Below are positions 1 through 5,219 of a stretch of 5,219 nt of DNA, piece after piece. Made by a program: the position numbers and the translations under genes. The DNA comes from an uncultured Eubacteriales bacterium (GTDB taxonomy: Bacteria > Bacillota > Clostridia > Oscillospirales > Acutalibacteraceae). The notes under the pieces are model-generated. The model was not told where the DNA came from, ran no database searches, and was given only the letters and a program-made list of their open reading frames with translations. Within the stretch, counting starts at the first letter, position 1, and every line of letters starts with the position of its first letter. Location of the stretch: NCBI GenBank assembly GCA_934702115.1, contig CAKUYF010000067.1:1-5219 (forward strand). The letters run 5' to 3'.

Positions 1-284
1 TTCCTATCATTATAATGAGTTATATGTGCGGAGATTGTTTAGTTGCCGTACCTAGTGCCGGGGAGCTTCACACCCTTTTAGTCTCACATGGTTGGACGTA
101 TATAACCGCCATTTGTGTAATGATTTTCTCTCTTATGCATTTCCCTTGCGGGACTACTTGCTGGACAATAAAAAAAGAAACAGAAAGTATAAAATGGACA
201 GTTTTGTCTTTTTTACTTCCTACGATCTTGGGAATTATAGTATGCTTTATTGTTTCTAATTTATTGAAATTAATTACCTTCTGA
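1..284 (+). CDS. feoB: Ferrous iron transport protein B, C-terminal fragment (5' end outside window)
   Basis: This is the last 93 residues of a FeoB-type Fe(II) transporter, an inner-membrane protein with an N-terminal G-protein domain (not in the window). The reading frame is open from base 3, giving PIIIM before the first ATG at 15, so that ATG is internal and the gene starts to the left. Visible features are a hydrophobic stretch beginning GWTYITAICVMIFSL, the conserved HFPCGTT segment (a Pro-Cys typical of the second FeoB Gate region), the following TIKKETESIKWT loop, and a last membrane helix (about LLPTILGIIVCFIVSNLL) ending six residues before the stop. The family assignment rests on this C-terminal pattern, which resembles the clostridial FeoB type. 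It runs convergently towards recO and is followed by hairpins at 294–320 and 344–371. It is functionally unrelated to the leftward operon. Confidence 0.85.
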   Translation, partial: PIIIMSYMCGDCLVAVPSAGELHTLLVSHGWTYITAICVMIFSLMHFPCGTTCWTIKKETESIKWTVLSFLLPTILGIIVCFIVSNLLKLITF

Positions 285-293
285 ATTAAAACT

Positions 294-320
294 GCTTAAT
301 CATAAAATACAATATTAAGC
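294..320 (+). terminator. Weak hairpin just downstream of feoB
   Basis: The arms GCTTAAT (294–300) and ATTAAGC (314–320) are perfect 7-bp inverted repeats around a 13-nt AT-rich loop, 10 bp after the feoB stop. The tail TAACTTTTAAAATT is only partly U-rich, so this is at best an auxiliary terminator or an mRNA 3'-end stabiliser. The stronger hairpin at 344–371 is the more likely stop point. Confidence 0.3.
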
Positions 321-343
321 TAACTTTTAAAATTATTACAAAC

Positions 344-373
344 AAAAATGTCCTTTTAAAGGGACATTTTTAT
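344..373. terminator. Bidirectional intrinsic terminator between feoB and recO
   Basis: The arms AAAAATGTCC (344–353) and GGACATTTTT (362–371) form a perfect 10-bp stem with an 8-nt loop, TTTTAAAG, which can itself close partly through T·G and T–A pairs. Read rightwards, the stem ends in ATTTTTATCTT. Read leftwards it ends in ATTTTTGTTTGT. It can therefore serve both feoB (+) and the ybeY–recO operon (−), as expected between convergent genes. It lies about 90 bp past the recO stop and 60 bp past the feoB stop. Confidence 0.75.
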
Positions 374-459
374 CTTAAAAAACGTAACAACCTCAAACAT
401 GTAATAATTAAATTTAATAAATGGATTATATACTAAAATTTTTTAATCAATAATTCTAT

Positions 460-1212
460 TTATAATTCAGAAACTTTATTAAAAAAATCCAATACCTTAA
501 AATTATCGGCTACATGAATCCTAACGTACTTCTCTGTGAGTTCTGATAACATATTCAAATTACCATCCGAAATGGAAAAATTAAATAAATTTTCAAGTGA
601 AGAGTAAACTATATGCCTTAAAGTAGAAAGTAACGAAGAATTAATCAGATTACAAGAACTTAGATTGCTACCTTCTATACACTCACCGCAAAATAGTTTA
701 GCTTGACTTAAAGAAAAATACATTTTACTTGCACTGTAACGTTTGCAAATACTACATGAAACAAGCATGGGTGCATATCCACAAAGTGAACAAGATCTTA
801 ATTCAAAAATACATTTTATAAGTTTCAAATCCCTTTTTTTATTTGCTAAATAAAACAGACAATTTAAAATAACTCTTAAAAATTCCGAAGATTTTTCCTT
901 TTCAGGATAAAGTGATAAGGTTAACTGAGAAAAGTATTGCGCTAATGCTAAACACTTTAAATCATTTCGAATTTCAAAAAAACGCTCTTTCACTTCAAAA
1001 TCATTTAGAATATACCCATTCTTAGCAACATAAAGATTAAATTTGCAATACATAAAAATCTCAGTAAAAAGCTGACTGTTGTATTTTCGATTTTTGGACT
1101 TTTTTATTAAAGCAGATATGACACCCATTTCACTAGTAAGTATGTTAATAACTTTACTATTTTCAGTGAGGTTTCTTTCCCGTATTATTATTCCATTCAC
1201 ATCTATTTTCAT
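460..1212 (-). CDS. recO: DNA repair protein RecO
   Basis: RecO (250 aa, normal family length) works with RecR, and in many bacteria RecF, to displace SSB and load RecA at single-strand gaps. The N-terminus matches the family pattern: GIIIRERNLTENSKVINILTSEMG (residues 7–30) followed by the basic stretch KKSKNRKY, forming the OB-fold DNA-binding domain (about 1–80). A helical region follows. The hallmark FELR...GYAP (136–148) precedes a zinc-finger-like set C153-x2-C156 and C175-x2-C178. Unusually, a further pair, C141 and C144, sits in RSCSLCGYAP. The ATG at 1212 has an AAGGAG site 6 nt upstream (1219–1224). Its first 50 bases overlap the end of the upstream yqzL-like gene in another frame, which suggests translational coupling. 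It is the last gene of the leftward operon, with the terminator at 344–371 downstream. Confidence 0.93.
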   Translation of the reverse strand: MKIDVNGIIIRERNLTENSKVINILTSEMGVISALIKKSKNRKYNSQLFTEIFMYCKFNLYVAKNGYILNDFEVKERFFEIRNDLKCLALAQYFSQLTLSLYPEKEKSSEFLRVILNCLFYLANKKRDLKLIKCIFELRSCSLCGYAPMLVSCSICKRYSASKMYFSLSQAKLFCGECIEGSNLSSCNLINSSLLSTLRHIVYSSLENLFNFSISDGNLNMLSELTEKYVRIHVADNFKVLDFFNKVSEL

Positions 1213-1363
1213 TCTCTACTCCTTGAAAGGGCGGTACATTAATCAAGCCATTTGGAACGTTTAAAGGCATTTTACCCTCGGACTGTAACTGTATACGATA
1301 ATTTAGATAATCTGAAATCATACCTGTGGCCTTAAATTTTTCCCAAGCTGAGTCAGCATTCAT
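1163..1363 (-). CDS. yqzL: YqzL-like small protein
   Basis: This 66-residue protein lies exactly between era and recO, where Firmicutes carry the small conserved gene yqzL (product of unknown function, usually about 45–50 aa). The N-terminal part SAWEKFKATGMISDYLNYR (about 5–23) resembles the family core, an aromatic W..F..TG.I..YL.Y pattern. The remaining 40 residues are Pro/Asn-rich, have no recognised domain, and look disordered. No membrane segment or signal peptide is visible. The start is well supported: ATG at 1363 has a near-perfect AAGGAGG (1371–1377) 7 nt upstream. The last 50 bases overlap the start of recO in a different frame, so the tail NENRCEWNNNTGKKPH is read from DNA that also encodes the RecO SD and N-terminus. 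Assignment rests on position plus the short core motif. No biochemical function can be given. Confidence 0.75.
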   Translation of the reverse strand: MNADSAWEKFKATGMISDYLNYRIQLQSEGKMPLNVPNGLINVPPFQGVENENRCEWNNNTGKKPH

Positions 1364-1427
1364 AGTTATCCCTCCTTTTTTGACTCTTAGTTTAACTTCA
1401 AAAAATGAATGTGTTCAGCATAATTCC

Positions 1428-1433
1428 ATTATA
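1428..1433 (-). promoter_or_regulatory. Possible internal -10 element ahead of yqzL–recO
   Basis: On the minus strand the hexamer is TATAAT, a perfect −10, located 64 bp before the yqzL-like start in the 128-bp era–yqzL gap. No good −35 exists: the hexamers 16–18 bp upstream are TATATT, TTATAT or CTTATA, and the extended −10 TGn is not in register. In such AT-rich DNA a lone TATAAT can arise by chance, so this is a candidate secondary promoter only. Confidence 0.3.
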
Positions 1434-1444
1434 CAATATTATCT

Positions 1445-1473
1445 AAAAAAATATAAGATATTTTTATATTTTT
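1445..1473 (-). terminator. AT-only hairpin downstream of era (weak terminator or attenuator)
   Basis: The arms at 1447–1456 and 1464–1473 are perfect 10-bp inverted repeats (AAAAATATAA / TTATATTTTT on the minus strand) around a 7-nt loop. On the minus strand the right arm runs into a total of seven T residues. It begins 19 bp after the era stop. With no G–C pair in the stem, folding is weak and termination would probably be partial. It could reduce transcription of yqzL–recO relative to era. Confidence 0.35.
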
Positions 1474-1491
1474 CTAAAATTTCTATACTTT

Positions 1492-2406
1492 TTAACTATC
1501 AGTATATCCTAAGCTGTGTAAAACCGATTCTTTGTCTCTCCAGTTTTCTTTAACTTTAACAAAAAGATTTAAATTTACTTTATATCCCAATAACTCTTCT
1601 AATGATTTGCGAGATTCTATACCTATTTTTTTAATCATCTTTCCACCGGATCCAATAATCATGCTTTTATGGCTTTTGCGTTCACAATATATCGTAGCAC
1701 TAATATTGCGAGTATCATGATTTTTTTCTTTGAAATATTCAATACATACTGCCGTGCCATGCGGTAGCTCTTTATCAAGAAAAAGTAAGAGCTTTTCGCG
1801 TATTGTTTCACTGGCTAACATTCTTTCAGTTTGATCAGTTATATCATCCTCAGAAAAAAAGAATACAGACGGTCTAGCTAACTTTTTAATTTCTTCCATA
1901 AGTTCATTTTTGCCTTCACCAGTTTTAGCTGAAACCGGAATTATTGCAGTATAGTTAAATAGCTCACTAAACTTTTCCATATATTTTATAATTTCAGACT
2001 TATCCTTTAATGTGTCTATCTTATTTATAGCTAAAATTACTTCCAGCTTAAATTTATTAAACTTTTTTATAAGATTTAAATCTGCTTCAGAAATTAATTT
2101 ACCGGATCTATTAGGTTCCACAATGTGCAAACAAGCCTCTGCACCATTAAAAGAGTTATTTATTTCTGAATTCATATAGTCATCTAGACGATTCCAAGGT
2201 TTGTGCAATCCCGGAGTATCTATAAAAACTATCTGAATATTTTTATCCGTAAAAATTCCTCTGATTCTACTTCTAGTAGTTTGAGGCTTCGGTGAAACTA
2301 TAGAAACTTTAGAATTTACCAACATATTCATAATAGATGATTTCCCTACATTAGGTTTTCCTACCATTGACACAAATACTGAGCGAGTACAACTACCATT
2401 TTCCAT
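1492..2406 (-). CDS. era: GTPase Era, 16S rRNA-binding ribosome assembly factor
   Basis: Era (304 aa, typical length) binds GTP and the 3' end of 16S rRNA and helps mature the 30S subunit. It is normally essential. The G domain is complete: G1 GKPNVGKS (16–23), switch region SPKPQTTR (38–45), G3 DTPG (63–66), G4 NKID (128–131) and G5 SAKTG (159–163). The C-terminal KH domain has the GxxG loop in IIGSGGKMIKKIG (250–262). The usual ending WR..E..L..LGY is present at 289–301. I place the start at the ATG at 2406, where a GGGGGG run (2414–2419) in CAGGGGGGAA gives an SD-like site at good spacing and the protein begins as Era proteins normally do, about 9 residues before the first strand. A TTG at 2451 would add 15 residues but has no SD. 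It follows dgkA by 74 bp. Bacillus often has cdd in between, which is absent here. Confidence 0.96.
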   Translation of the reverse strand: MENGSCTRSVFVSMVGKPNVGKSSIMNMLVNSKVSIVSPKPQTTRSRIRGIFTDKNIQIVFIDTPGLHKPWNRLDDYMNSEINNSFNGAEACLHIVEPNRSGKLISEADLNLIKKFNKFKLEVILAINKIDTLKDKSEIIKYMEKFSELFNYTAIIPVSAKTGEGKNELMEEIKKLARPSVFFFSEDDITDQTERMLASETIREKLLLFLDKELPHGTAVCIEYFKEKNHDTRNISATIYCERKSHKSMIIGSGGKMIKKIGIESRKSLEELLGYKVNLNLFVKVKENWRDKESVLHSLGYTDS

Positions 2407-2480
2407 TTTAAATTCCCCCCTGACTTTTATCTCGGAATATTGTAATTTCAAAAAGCAAGTTTGATATTTTATTAGTGGTA

Positions 2481-3005
2481 TTACTTTTGAGTATTTAATT
2501 CTGATTTTTTATTTTTACGCTTAATTTTATATAGCATATTATAAAATCTATTTTTCATTTCCACCGGACCTAAAAGTATATATTTATAACTGATAAAAAT
2601 ACATAAACTCAATAAAATAATTAATATAGGGTGTGCATAAAAAAACGCCCACATTTTAATGTAAGCGCTAAAATCATTAAATAGTATAAAACCAATAGCT
2701 ATGGCAGCCCCGCATATAACTAATACTCCACCGGCCGCCACATCTTTTGCAACTTTAGCTGTAGCGTTATAATTTTTTGAACACAAATCTATTAAATTTT
2801 CCATTGCACTATTAAACATTTCAGCCATAATAACTAATCCAATTAATAATATTAAAATAGCATACTTAACAAATGTCATATCAAAAAACAACGAAAATAT
2901 TAATGTATATATTGCAACTACAGTATGGATCCTCATATTACGTTCATTTTTTATCGCGTAAATTATTCCTTTAACTGCAAATTTTAAACTTTTTAATGTG
3001 TTCAT
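2481..3005 (-). CDS. dgkA: DgkA-family membrane lipid kinase (undecaprenol or diacylglycerol kinase) with C-terminal extension
   Basis: This is an integral membrane kinase that phosphorylates a lipid alcohol with ATP. The Gram-positive members mainly act on undecaprenol, supplying the carrier for wall synthesis, but substrate cannot be read from sequence. The family signature is intact: NERNMRIH (20–27), E62-x2-N65-SA-x-E69 and AKDVAAG (86–92), with E62, N65, E69, K87 and D88 matching the E. coli catalytic and metal-binding residues E69, N72, E76, K94 and D95. Three core helices are visible (about 29–41, 45–62, 90–109). The protein is 174 aa against about 120–130 for a plain DgkA. The extra part holds a fourth hydrophobic helix (about 126–145) and a Lys/Arg-rich tail (KIKRKNKK, 160–167). 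It lacks the PAP2 phosphatase motifs found in DgkA–PAP2 fusions. Its ATG overlaps the ybeY stop as ATGA (3002–3005), so translation is probably coupled. Its own SD is weak. Confidence 0.92.
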   Translation of the reverse strand: MNTLKSLKFAVKGIIYAIKNERNMRIHTVVAIYTLIFSLFFDMTFVKYAILILLIGLVIMAEMFNSAMENLIDLCSKNYNATAKVAKDVAAGGVLVICGAAIAIGFILFNDFSAYIKMWAFFYAHPILIILLSLCIFISYKYILLGPVEMKNRFYNMLYKIKRKNKKSELNTQK

Positions 3006-3517
3006 TTAAAATCTTCATCTTCCGCAATATATGATACAGCATTTGAAAATCCTAGCAAATCAAGAACTCTTTCTTCACGTTCTCTCATATGTCTTTTCTC
3101 AATTCCACCGCGCTCGTGATCATATCCCAGCAAGTGAAGCATTCCATGGGCAACTAAATAAGCAATTTCTCTTCTCATAGAATGTCCGTATATTTCACTT
3201 TGTTCCATTACTTTTTCCATTGAGATAACTATATCTCCAAGTATTTGAGCATTTGTTTCAGGGTCAACTTCATATGAACCATTATTAGTCATAGGGAATG
3301 ACAATACATCTGTTGGTACATCTTTATTTCTAAATTGTTTATTTAAGCTTTGTATGTATGGGTTGTCCACAAATGTTACACTAACCTCAGCTGATCCCTT
3401 AAATTTTTCCAACTTTAATACTGCATTACAACATCTTCTTACAAGCATTCTTATACCCGTAGGAATCTTGATTTCCTTTTGCCTATTTACTATTATTACT
3501 CTGGTTCTGTCTACCAC
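3002..3517 (-). CDS. ybeY: Endoribonuclease YbeY, rRNA maturation factor
   Basis: YbeY is a single-strand-specific, zinc-dependent RNase that helps form the 16S rRNA 3' end and acts in 70S quality control. This protein (171 aa) carries the metal-binding motif H124-x3-H128-x5-H134 within VAHGMLHLLGYDHE. It also has the conserved NRQ near the N-terminus (11–13), FRNKDVPTDVLSFP (62–75) and LGDI (93–96). The start is taken as GTG at 3517. An in-frame TAA at 3524–3526 excludes anything further upstream, and the next ATG (residue 24) would remove the conserved first strand. The SD-like GGAGAGG (3530–3536) sits 12 nt from the GTG, which is rather far, so initiation may be modest. It is the first gene of the operon behind the promoter at 3724–3752, and its stop overlaps the dgkA start. 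Grouping with era fits their joint role in 30S maturation. Confidence 0.95.
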   Translation of the reverse strand: MVDRTRVIIVNRQKEIKIPTGIRMLVRRCCNAVLKLEKFKGSAEVSVTFVDNPYIQSLNKQFRNKDVPTDVLSFPMTNNGSYEVDPETNAQILGDIVISMEKVMEQSEIYGHSMRREIAYLVAHGMLHLLGYDHERGGIEKRHMREREERVLDLLGFSNAVSYIAEDEDFK

Positions 3518-3823
3518 TATTAATTACATCCTCTCCATAATAAATGAATTTTTAAAATTATTATTTATTAATTAACAAAAAACTAAAATTAGTAACAACT
3601 TTTTAAACGTTCTATCCTTAATTCTCACTAACATTTAATTGTCGTTATCTTTCCTTTTCTATTTAAACAAGTTAAATTCATTAGTGCTTAAAGAGAATTT
3701 TTAAAAACATTGCGCAGAAATTAATTATAAATTTTTTTTAAATGACTGTCAAATATTTTCATGATAAAAATTTTAAAGAAAATTTATATTTTTATGTAAT
3801 AGTATTACAAATAGTCACATTGT
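3518..3823. other. 306-bp non-coding spacer between yqfD and ybeY
   Basis: This AT-rich gap holds a 71-bp stretch after the yqfD stop, one consensus promoter (3724–3752) and a leader of about 200 nt before ybeY. I find no coding remnant of phoH or yqfF, which occupy this position in many relatives. A 20-codon reading frame (3572–3634, minus; MLVRIKDRTFKK followed by LLLILVFC) is present but has no well-placed SD. The 6-bp palindrome arms TGTAAT/ATTACA at 3795–3809 are not followed by a U tract. In the leader, TTAGTGA and TTACTAA can pair across a loop of about 28 nt and are followed by a T-rich run, giving a possible but weak attenuator. Confidence 0.7.
3724..3752 (-). promoter_or_regulatory. 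Consensus housekeeping (sigma-A) promoter for the ybeY–recO operon
   Basis: On the minus strand, TTGACA (3747–3752) and TATAAT (3724–3729) are separated by exactly 17 bp (3730–3746), matching the sigma-A consensus at all 12 positions. The spacer is A-rich. Transcription should begin near 3715–3718, leaving an untranslated leader of about 200 nt before the ybeY GTG. The site lies in a true intergenic region and points at ybeY, so it probably drives ybeY, dgkA, era, yqzL and recO independently of the sporulation genes upstream. Confidence 0.85.
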
Positions 3824-5002
3824 TTACTCCGAATTAAATGAAATTCTCTGTTTTTCCCCTATATTTTCTATACAATTAAGTGTAACTTCCGCAATAAATT
3901 CTTCTCCTTCTTCACGATTTTCTACATCTTTAGAAATTATTTTTACATCTTTTAGTTCTTCTTCCCTCTTTTTAATTATTTCATCCAGATACTTTGAAGC
4001 TTCATCTTGAGAAAGCATTTTTTCTTCACATTCCTGTTGATAACATAATTCTTGATTGAAAATAACCGGTAAATCAACTCCAAAAAAATTAAGGTTTGTT
4101 TTTATCTCTTCAACCCTATACTGATCATCTATATTCCGCCAAGGAGTAAGAGGAATTTCCTTACCCATTGCACTTATGCTAAACTTTTTTACTGTTTTTC
4201 CGTTATCAACAGCACATAACTGGTTCATTTTTACTTTCTCTACGATTTTATGTTTAGTTCTGGCGAATACTTTACCTTCAGCCTCTACAAAATTTGTTTT
4301 CCCTTCATTTTCTTGAAGTACTCCACTTATAAGTATTTGTCCTTTAGTTACTGCATCCCCTTCTTTTACAGTCGGTTTACCGCTATAGGATTCAAATCTT
4401 TCAATTTGACCTTCATTTGTCGATATTATATTACAAGGTTCGCCTTTTTCCACTAAAGATGGCGACTTGATTTTTTCTTTTATGGAAACGTTTACACAGC
4501 TTCCGTTTATATTGATTGACAGCCATGATATATCCGTTATTTTAGACATTACTTCTTGTTTTAAAATTGCAGAGTTAATACTTGATTTTAATGTTCCGGG
4601 CTTTACTCCTAAATCGTTCATTACCGTAGTTATATCGGAAGTCGCTATACTTTCATTTCCATAGACGTTAATATTCCAAATACATAAAGAAAGAAATTTA
4701 AGAATCCCTATAAATATAACTGTTCCTACGATTATTCCTATACGCTTTTTATATTTAAAAGCAAGAAAAGGCCAACCATATTTTTTTTTAATTTTTATTT
4801 TTGCATTAGCTTTACGAGATTTGCTACGGAGTAACTTATAATCCGGAGCTAAAACTTTAGCATAAAGGCTTCCGTCAATCTTTTTTAAATCCCACAAGCT
4901 TATTCGCTCTTTAGCTACATTGTTTACAAACTTTTCCGGAAATCCTCCTATAAGCTTAAAGGATACATATCCACATATCCATCTTATAGCTTTAATTATC
5001 AA
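3824..5002 (-). CDS. yqfD: Sporulation protein YqfD
   Basis: YqfD is a membrane-associated sporulation protein. Its partner gene yqfC lies directly upstream, and in Bacillus the pair belongs to the mother-cell (sigma-E) programme. This protein is 392 aa, normal for the family. Visible features are the N-terminal GYVSFKLIGGFPEKFVN segment and SLWDL, a basic stretch leading to KKYGWPFLAFKYKKR, one transmembrane helix (about 88–108), the family motif IWNINVYGN after it, and a large extracytoplasmic part with WLSININGS, EGDAVTKGQILISG (a short turn typical of the family) and a charged, Glu/Lys-rich end. I take TTG at 5002 as the start because GAGGTGA (5008–5014) is a strong SD with its GAGG 8 nt upstream. 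A GTG at 5011 would add three residues but lies inside that SD. The gap to yqfC is 46 bp. No clear terminator follows. Confidence 0.92.
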   Translation of the reverse strand: MIIKAIRWICGYVSFKLIGGFPEKFVNNVAKERISLWDLKKIDGSLYAKVLAPDYKLLRSKSRKANAKIKIKKKYGWPFLAFKYKKRIGIIVGTVIFIGILKFLSLCIWNINVYGNESIATSDITTVMNDLGVKPGTLKSSINSAILKQEVMSKITDISWLSININGSCVNVSIKEKIKSPSLVEKGEPCNIISTNEGQIERFESYSGKPTVKEGDAVTKGQILISGVLQENEGKTNFVEAEGKVFARTKHKIVEKVKMNQLCAVDNGKTVKKFSISAMGKEIPLTPWRNIDDQYRVEEIKTNLNFFGVDLPVIFNQELCYQQECEEKMLSQDEASKYLDEIIKKREEELKDVKIISKDVENREEGEEFIAEVTLNCIENIGEKQRISFNSE

Positions 5003-5007
5003 AATCC

Positions 5008-5014
5008 TCACCTC
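5008..5014 (-). promoter_or_regulatory. Ribosome binding site that decides the yqfD start
   Basis: The minus-strand heptamer GAGGTGA is complementary to the 16S rRNA 3' end (part of AAGGAGGTGATC). Its GAGG core ends 8 nt before TTG at 5002, ideal spacing, whereas it overlaps the alternative GTG at 5011. It therefore supports the TTG start. Confidence 0.6.
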
Positions 5015-5048
5015 AAACCATAAGTTTTAAAAATGTATCCTTTGTAAA

Positions 5049-5219
5049 TCACGTAATAAACTCTATGGAAGTAATAAAACCGTGAATTATTAATGAGTCA
5101 GAGGTTAAATATTTTATTTCTAAACTTCTGCCAAAAAAAGATATAGACATTTTGTTCATTTTAACTTTTACAATATTCTCATCGTATAAAGAAATACTTT
5201 TGCAACCCTCAACAATAAC
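5049..5219 (-). CDS. yqfC: Sporulation protein YqfC, C-terminal fragment (5' end outside window)
   Basis: The minus strand is open from the right edge for 56 codons to a TGA at 5049–5051. The translation starts VIVEGCKSISLYDENIVKVK and ends DSLIIHGFITSIEFIT, which fits the end of YqfC-family proteins: an 'EGC+.I..Y.....' strand pair, 'G+.L.I..LT.DSL.I.G.I.SIEF'. The full family member is about 90–100 aa, so roughly half is visible. YqfC is a small beta-rich sporulation protein of unknown biochemical role. It sits immediately before yqfD, 46 bp away, in the conserved yqfC–yqfD order, and the two are presumably co-transcribed from a promoter beyond the window. No ATG at the visible left end of the protein makes sense as a start, consistent with truncation by the window edge. 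Confidence 0.85.
   Translation of the reverse strand, partial: VIVEGCKSISLYDENIVKVKMNKMSISFFGRSLEIKYLTSDSLIIHGFITSIEFIT

Noticed and set aside
1079..1720. Several plus-strand open frames opposite recO, yqzL and era
   Set aside because: They are hydrophobic low-complexity shadows of confirmed minus-strand genes without plausible SD sites or family motifs.
2407..2451. TTG start extending Era by 15 residues
   Set aside because: No SD precedes TTG at 2451, and the added residues lie before the usual Era N-terminus. ATG at 2406 has a G-rich SD-like site.
3354..3575. Plus-strand open frame antisense to ybeY
   Set aside because: It is the shadow of a well-supported YbeY gene, has no recognisable protein pattern, and runs into AT-rich spacer.
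3795..3809. Hairpin TGTAAT/ATTACA after yqfD as terminator or operator
   Set aside because: The stem is 6 bp with five A–T pairs and a 3-nt loop, and an A-rich rather than U-rich tail follows on the minus strand.
4250..4664. Two plus-strand open frames opposite yqfD
   Set aside because: Both are antisense to the family-conserved part of YqfD and show Phe/Ser/Ile-rich translations typical of reverse-strand reading of AT-rich genes.
5003..5011. GTG start for YqfD at 5011
   Set aside because: The GTG lies inside the GAGGTGA sequence that serves as SD for TTG at 5002, and its own upstream region has no good SD.
1..5219. CRISPR array, tRNA or rRNA, insertion sequence, toxin–antitoxin or defence system
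   Set aside because: No spaced direct repeats, cloverleaf-like sequence, transposase motifs, terminal repeats or extra gene pairs were seen. The genes present are all conserved housekeeping or sporulation genes.

Overview
The window is AT-rich DNA from an endospore-forming member of the Bacillota, most likely class Clostridia. The evidence is the gene set yqfC–yqfD / ybeY–dgkA–era–yqzL–recO, a classic Firmicutes neighbourhood that includes two sporulation genes, together with purine-rich Shine-Dalgarno (SD) sites, GTG and TTG starts and very AT-rich spacers. Genus cannot be fixed from the sequence alone.

Layout, left to right. Bases 1–284 (+) are the 3' end of a ferrous iron transporter gene (feoB), which enters from outside the window. 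Bases 285–459 are a spacer between convergent genes and hold a strong hairpin that can terminate both feoB and the leftward operon. Bases 460–3517 (all −) are, in transcription order, ybeY (rRNA maturation endonuclease), dgkA (undecaprenol/diacylglycerol kinase family), era (ribosome-assembly GTPase), a small yqzL-like gene and recO (recombinational repair). Bases 3518–3823 are a non-coding spacer with a consensus vegetative promoter and a leader of about 200 nt. Bases 3824–5002 (−) are yqfD, and 5049 to the right edge (−) is the 3' end of yqfC, a short gene that lies before the first listed ATG-type reading frames and was recognised by direct translation.

Functional reading. ybeY and era both act in 16S rRNA maturation and 30S assembly. 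dgkA recycles or phosphorylates a membrane lipid carrier. recO loads RecA at gaps. yqfC and yqfD are sporulation genes of the mother-cell programme. In Bacillus and many clostridia, phoH and the 7TM-HD phosphodiesterase gene yqfF (pgpH) lie between yqfD and ybeY. Here they are absent, and the essential housekeeping genes have their own perfect TTGACA-17-TATAAT promoter in their place.

I see no mobile element, CRISPR array, RNA gene or convincing new system. The points worth a second look are the missing phoH/yqfF block with its leader, the C-terminally extended DgkA, the extra CxxC in RecO, and the AT-only hairpin plus internal promoter-like site ahead of yqzL–recO.
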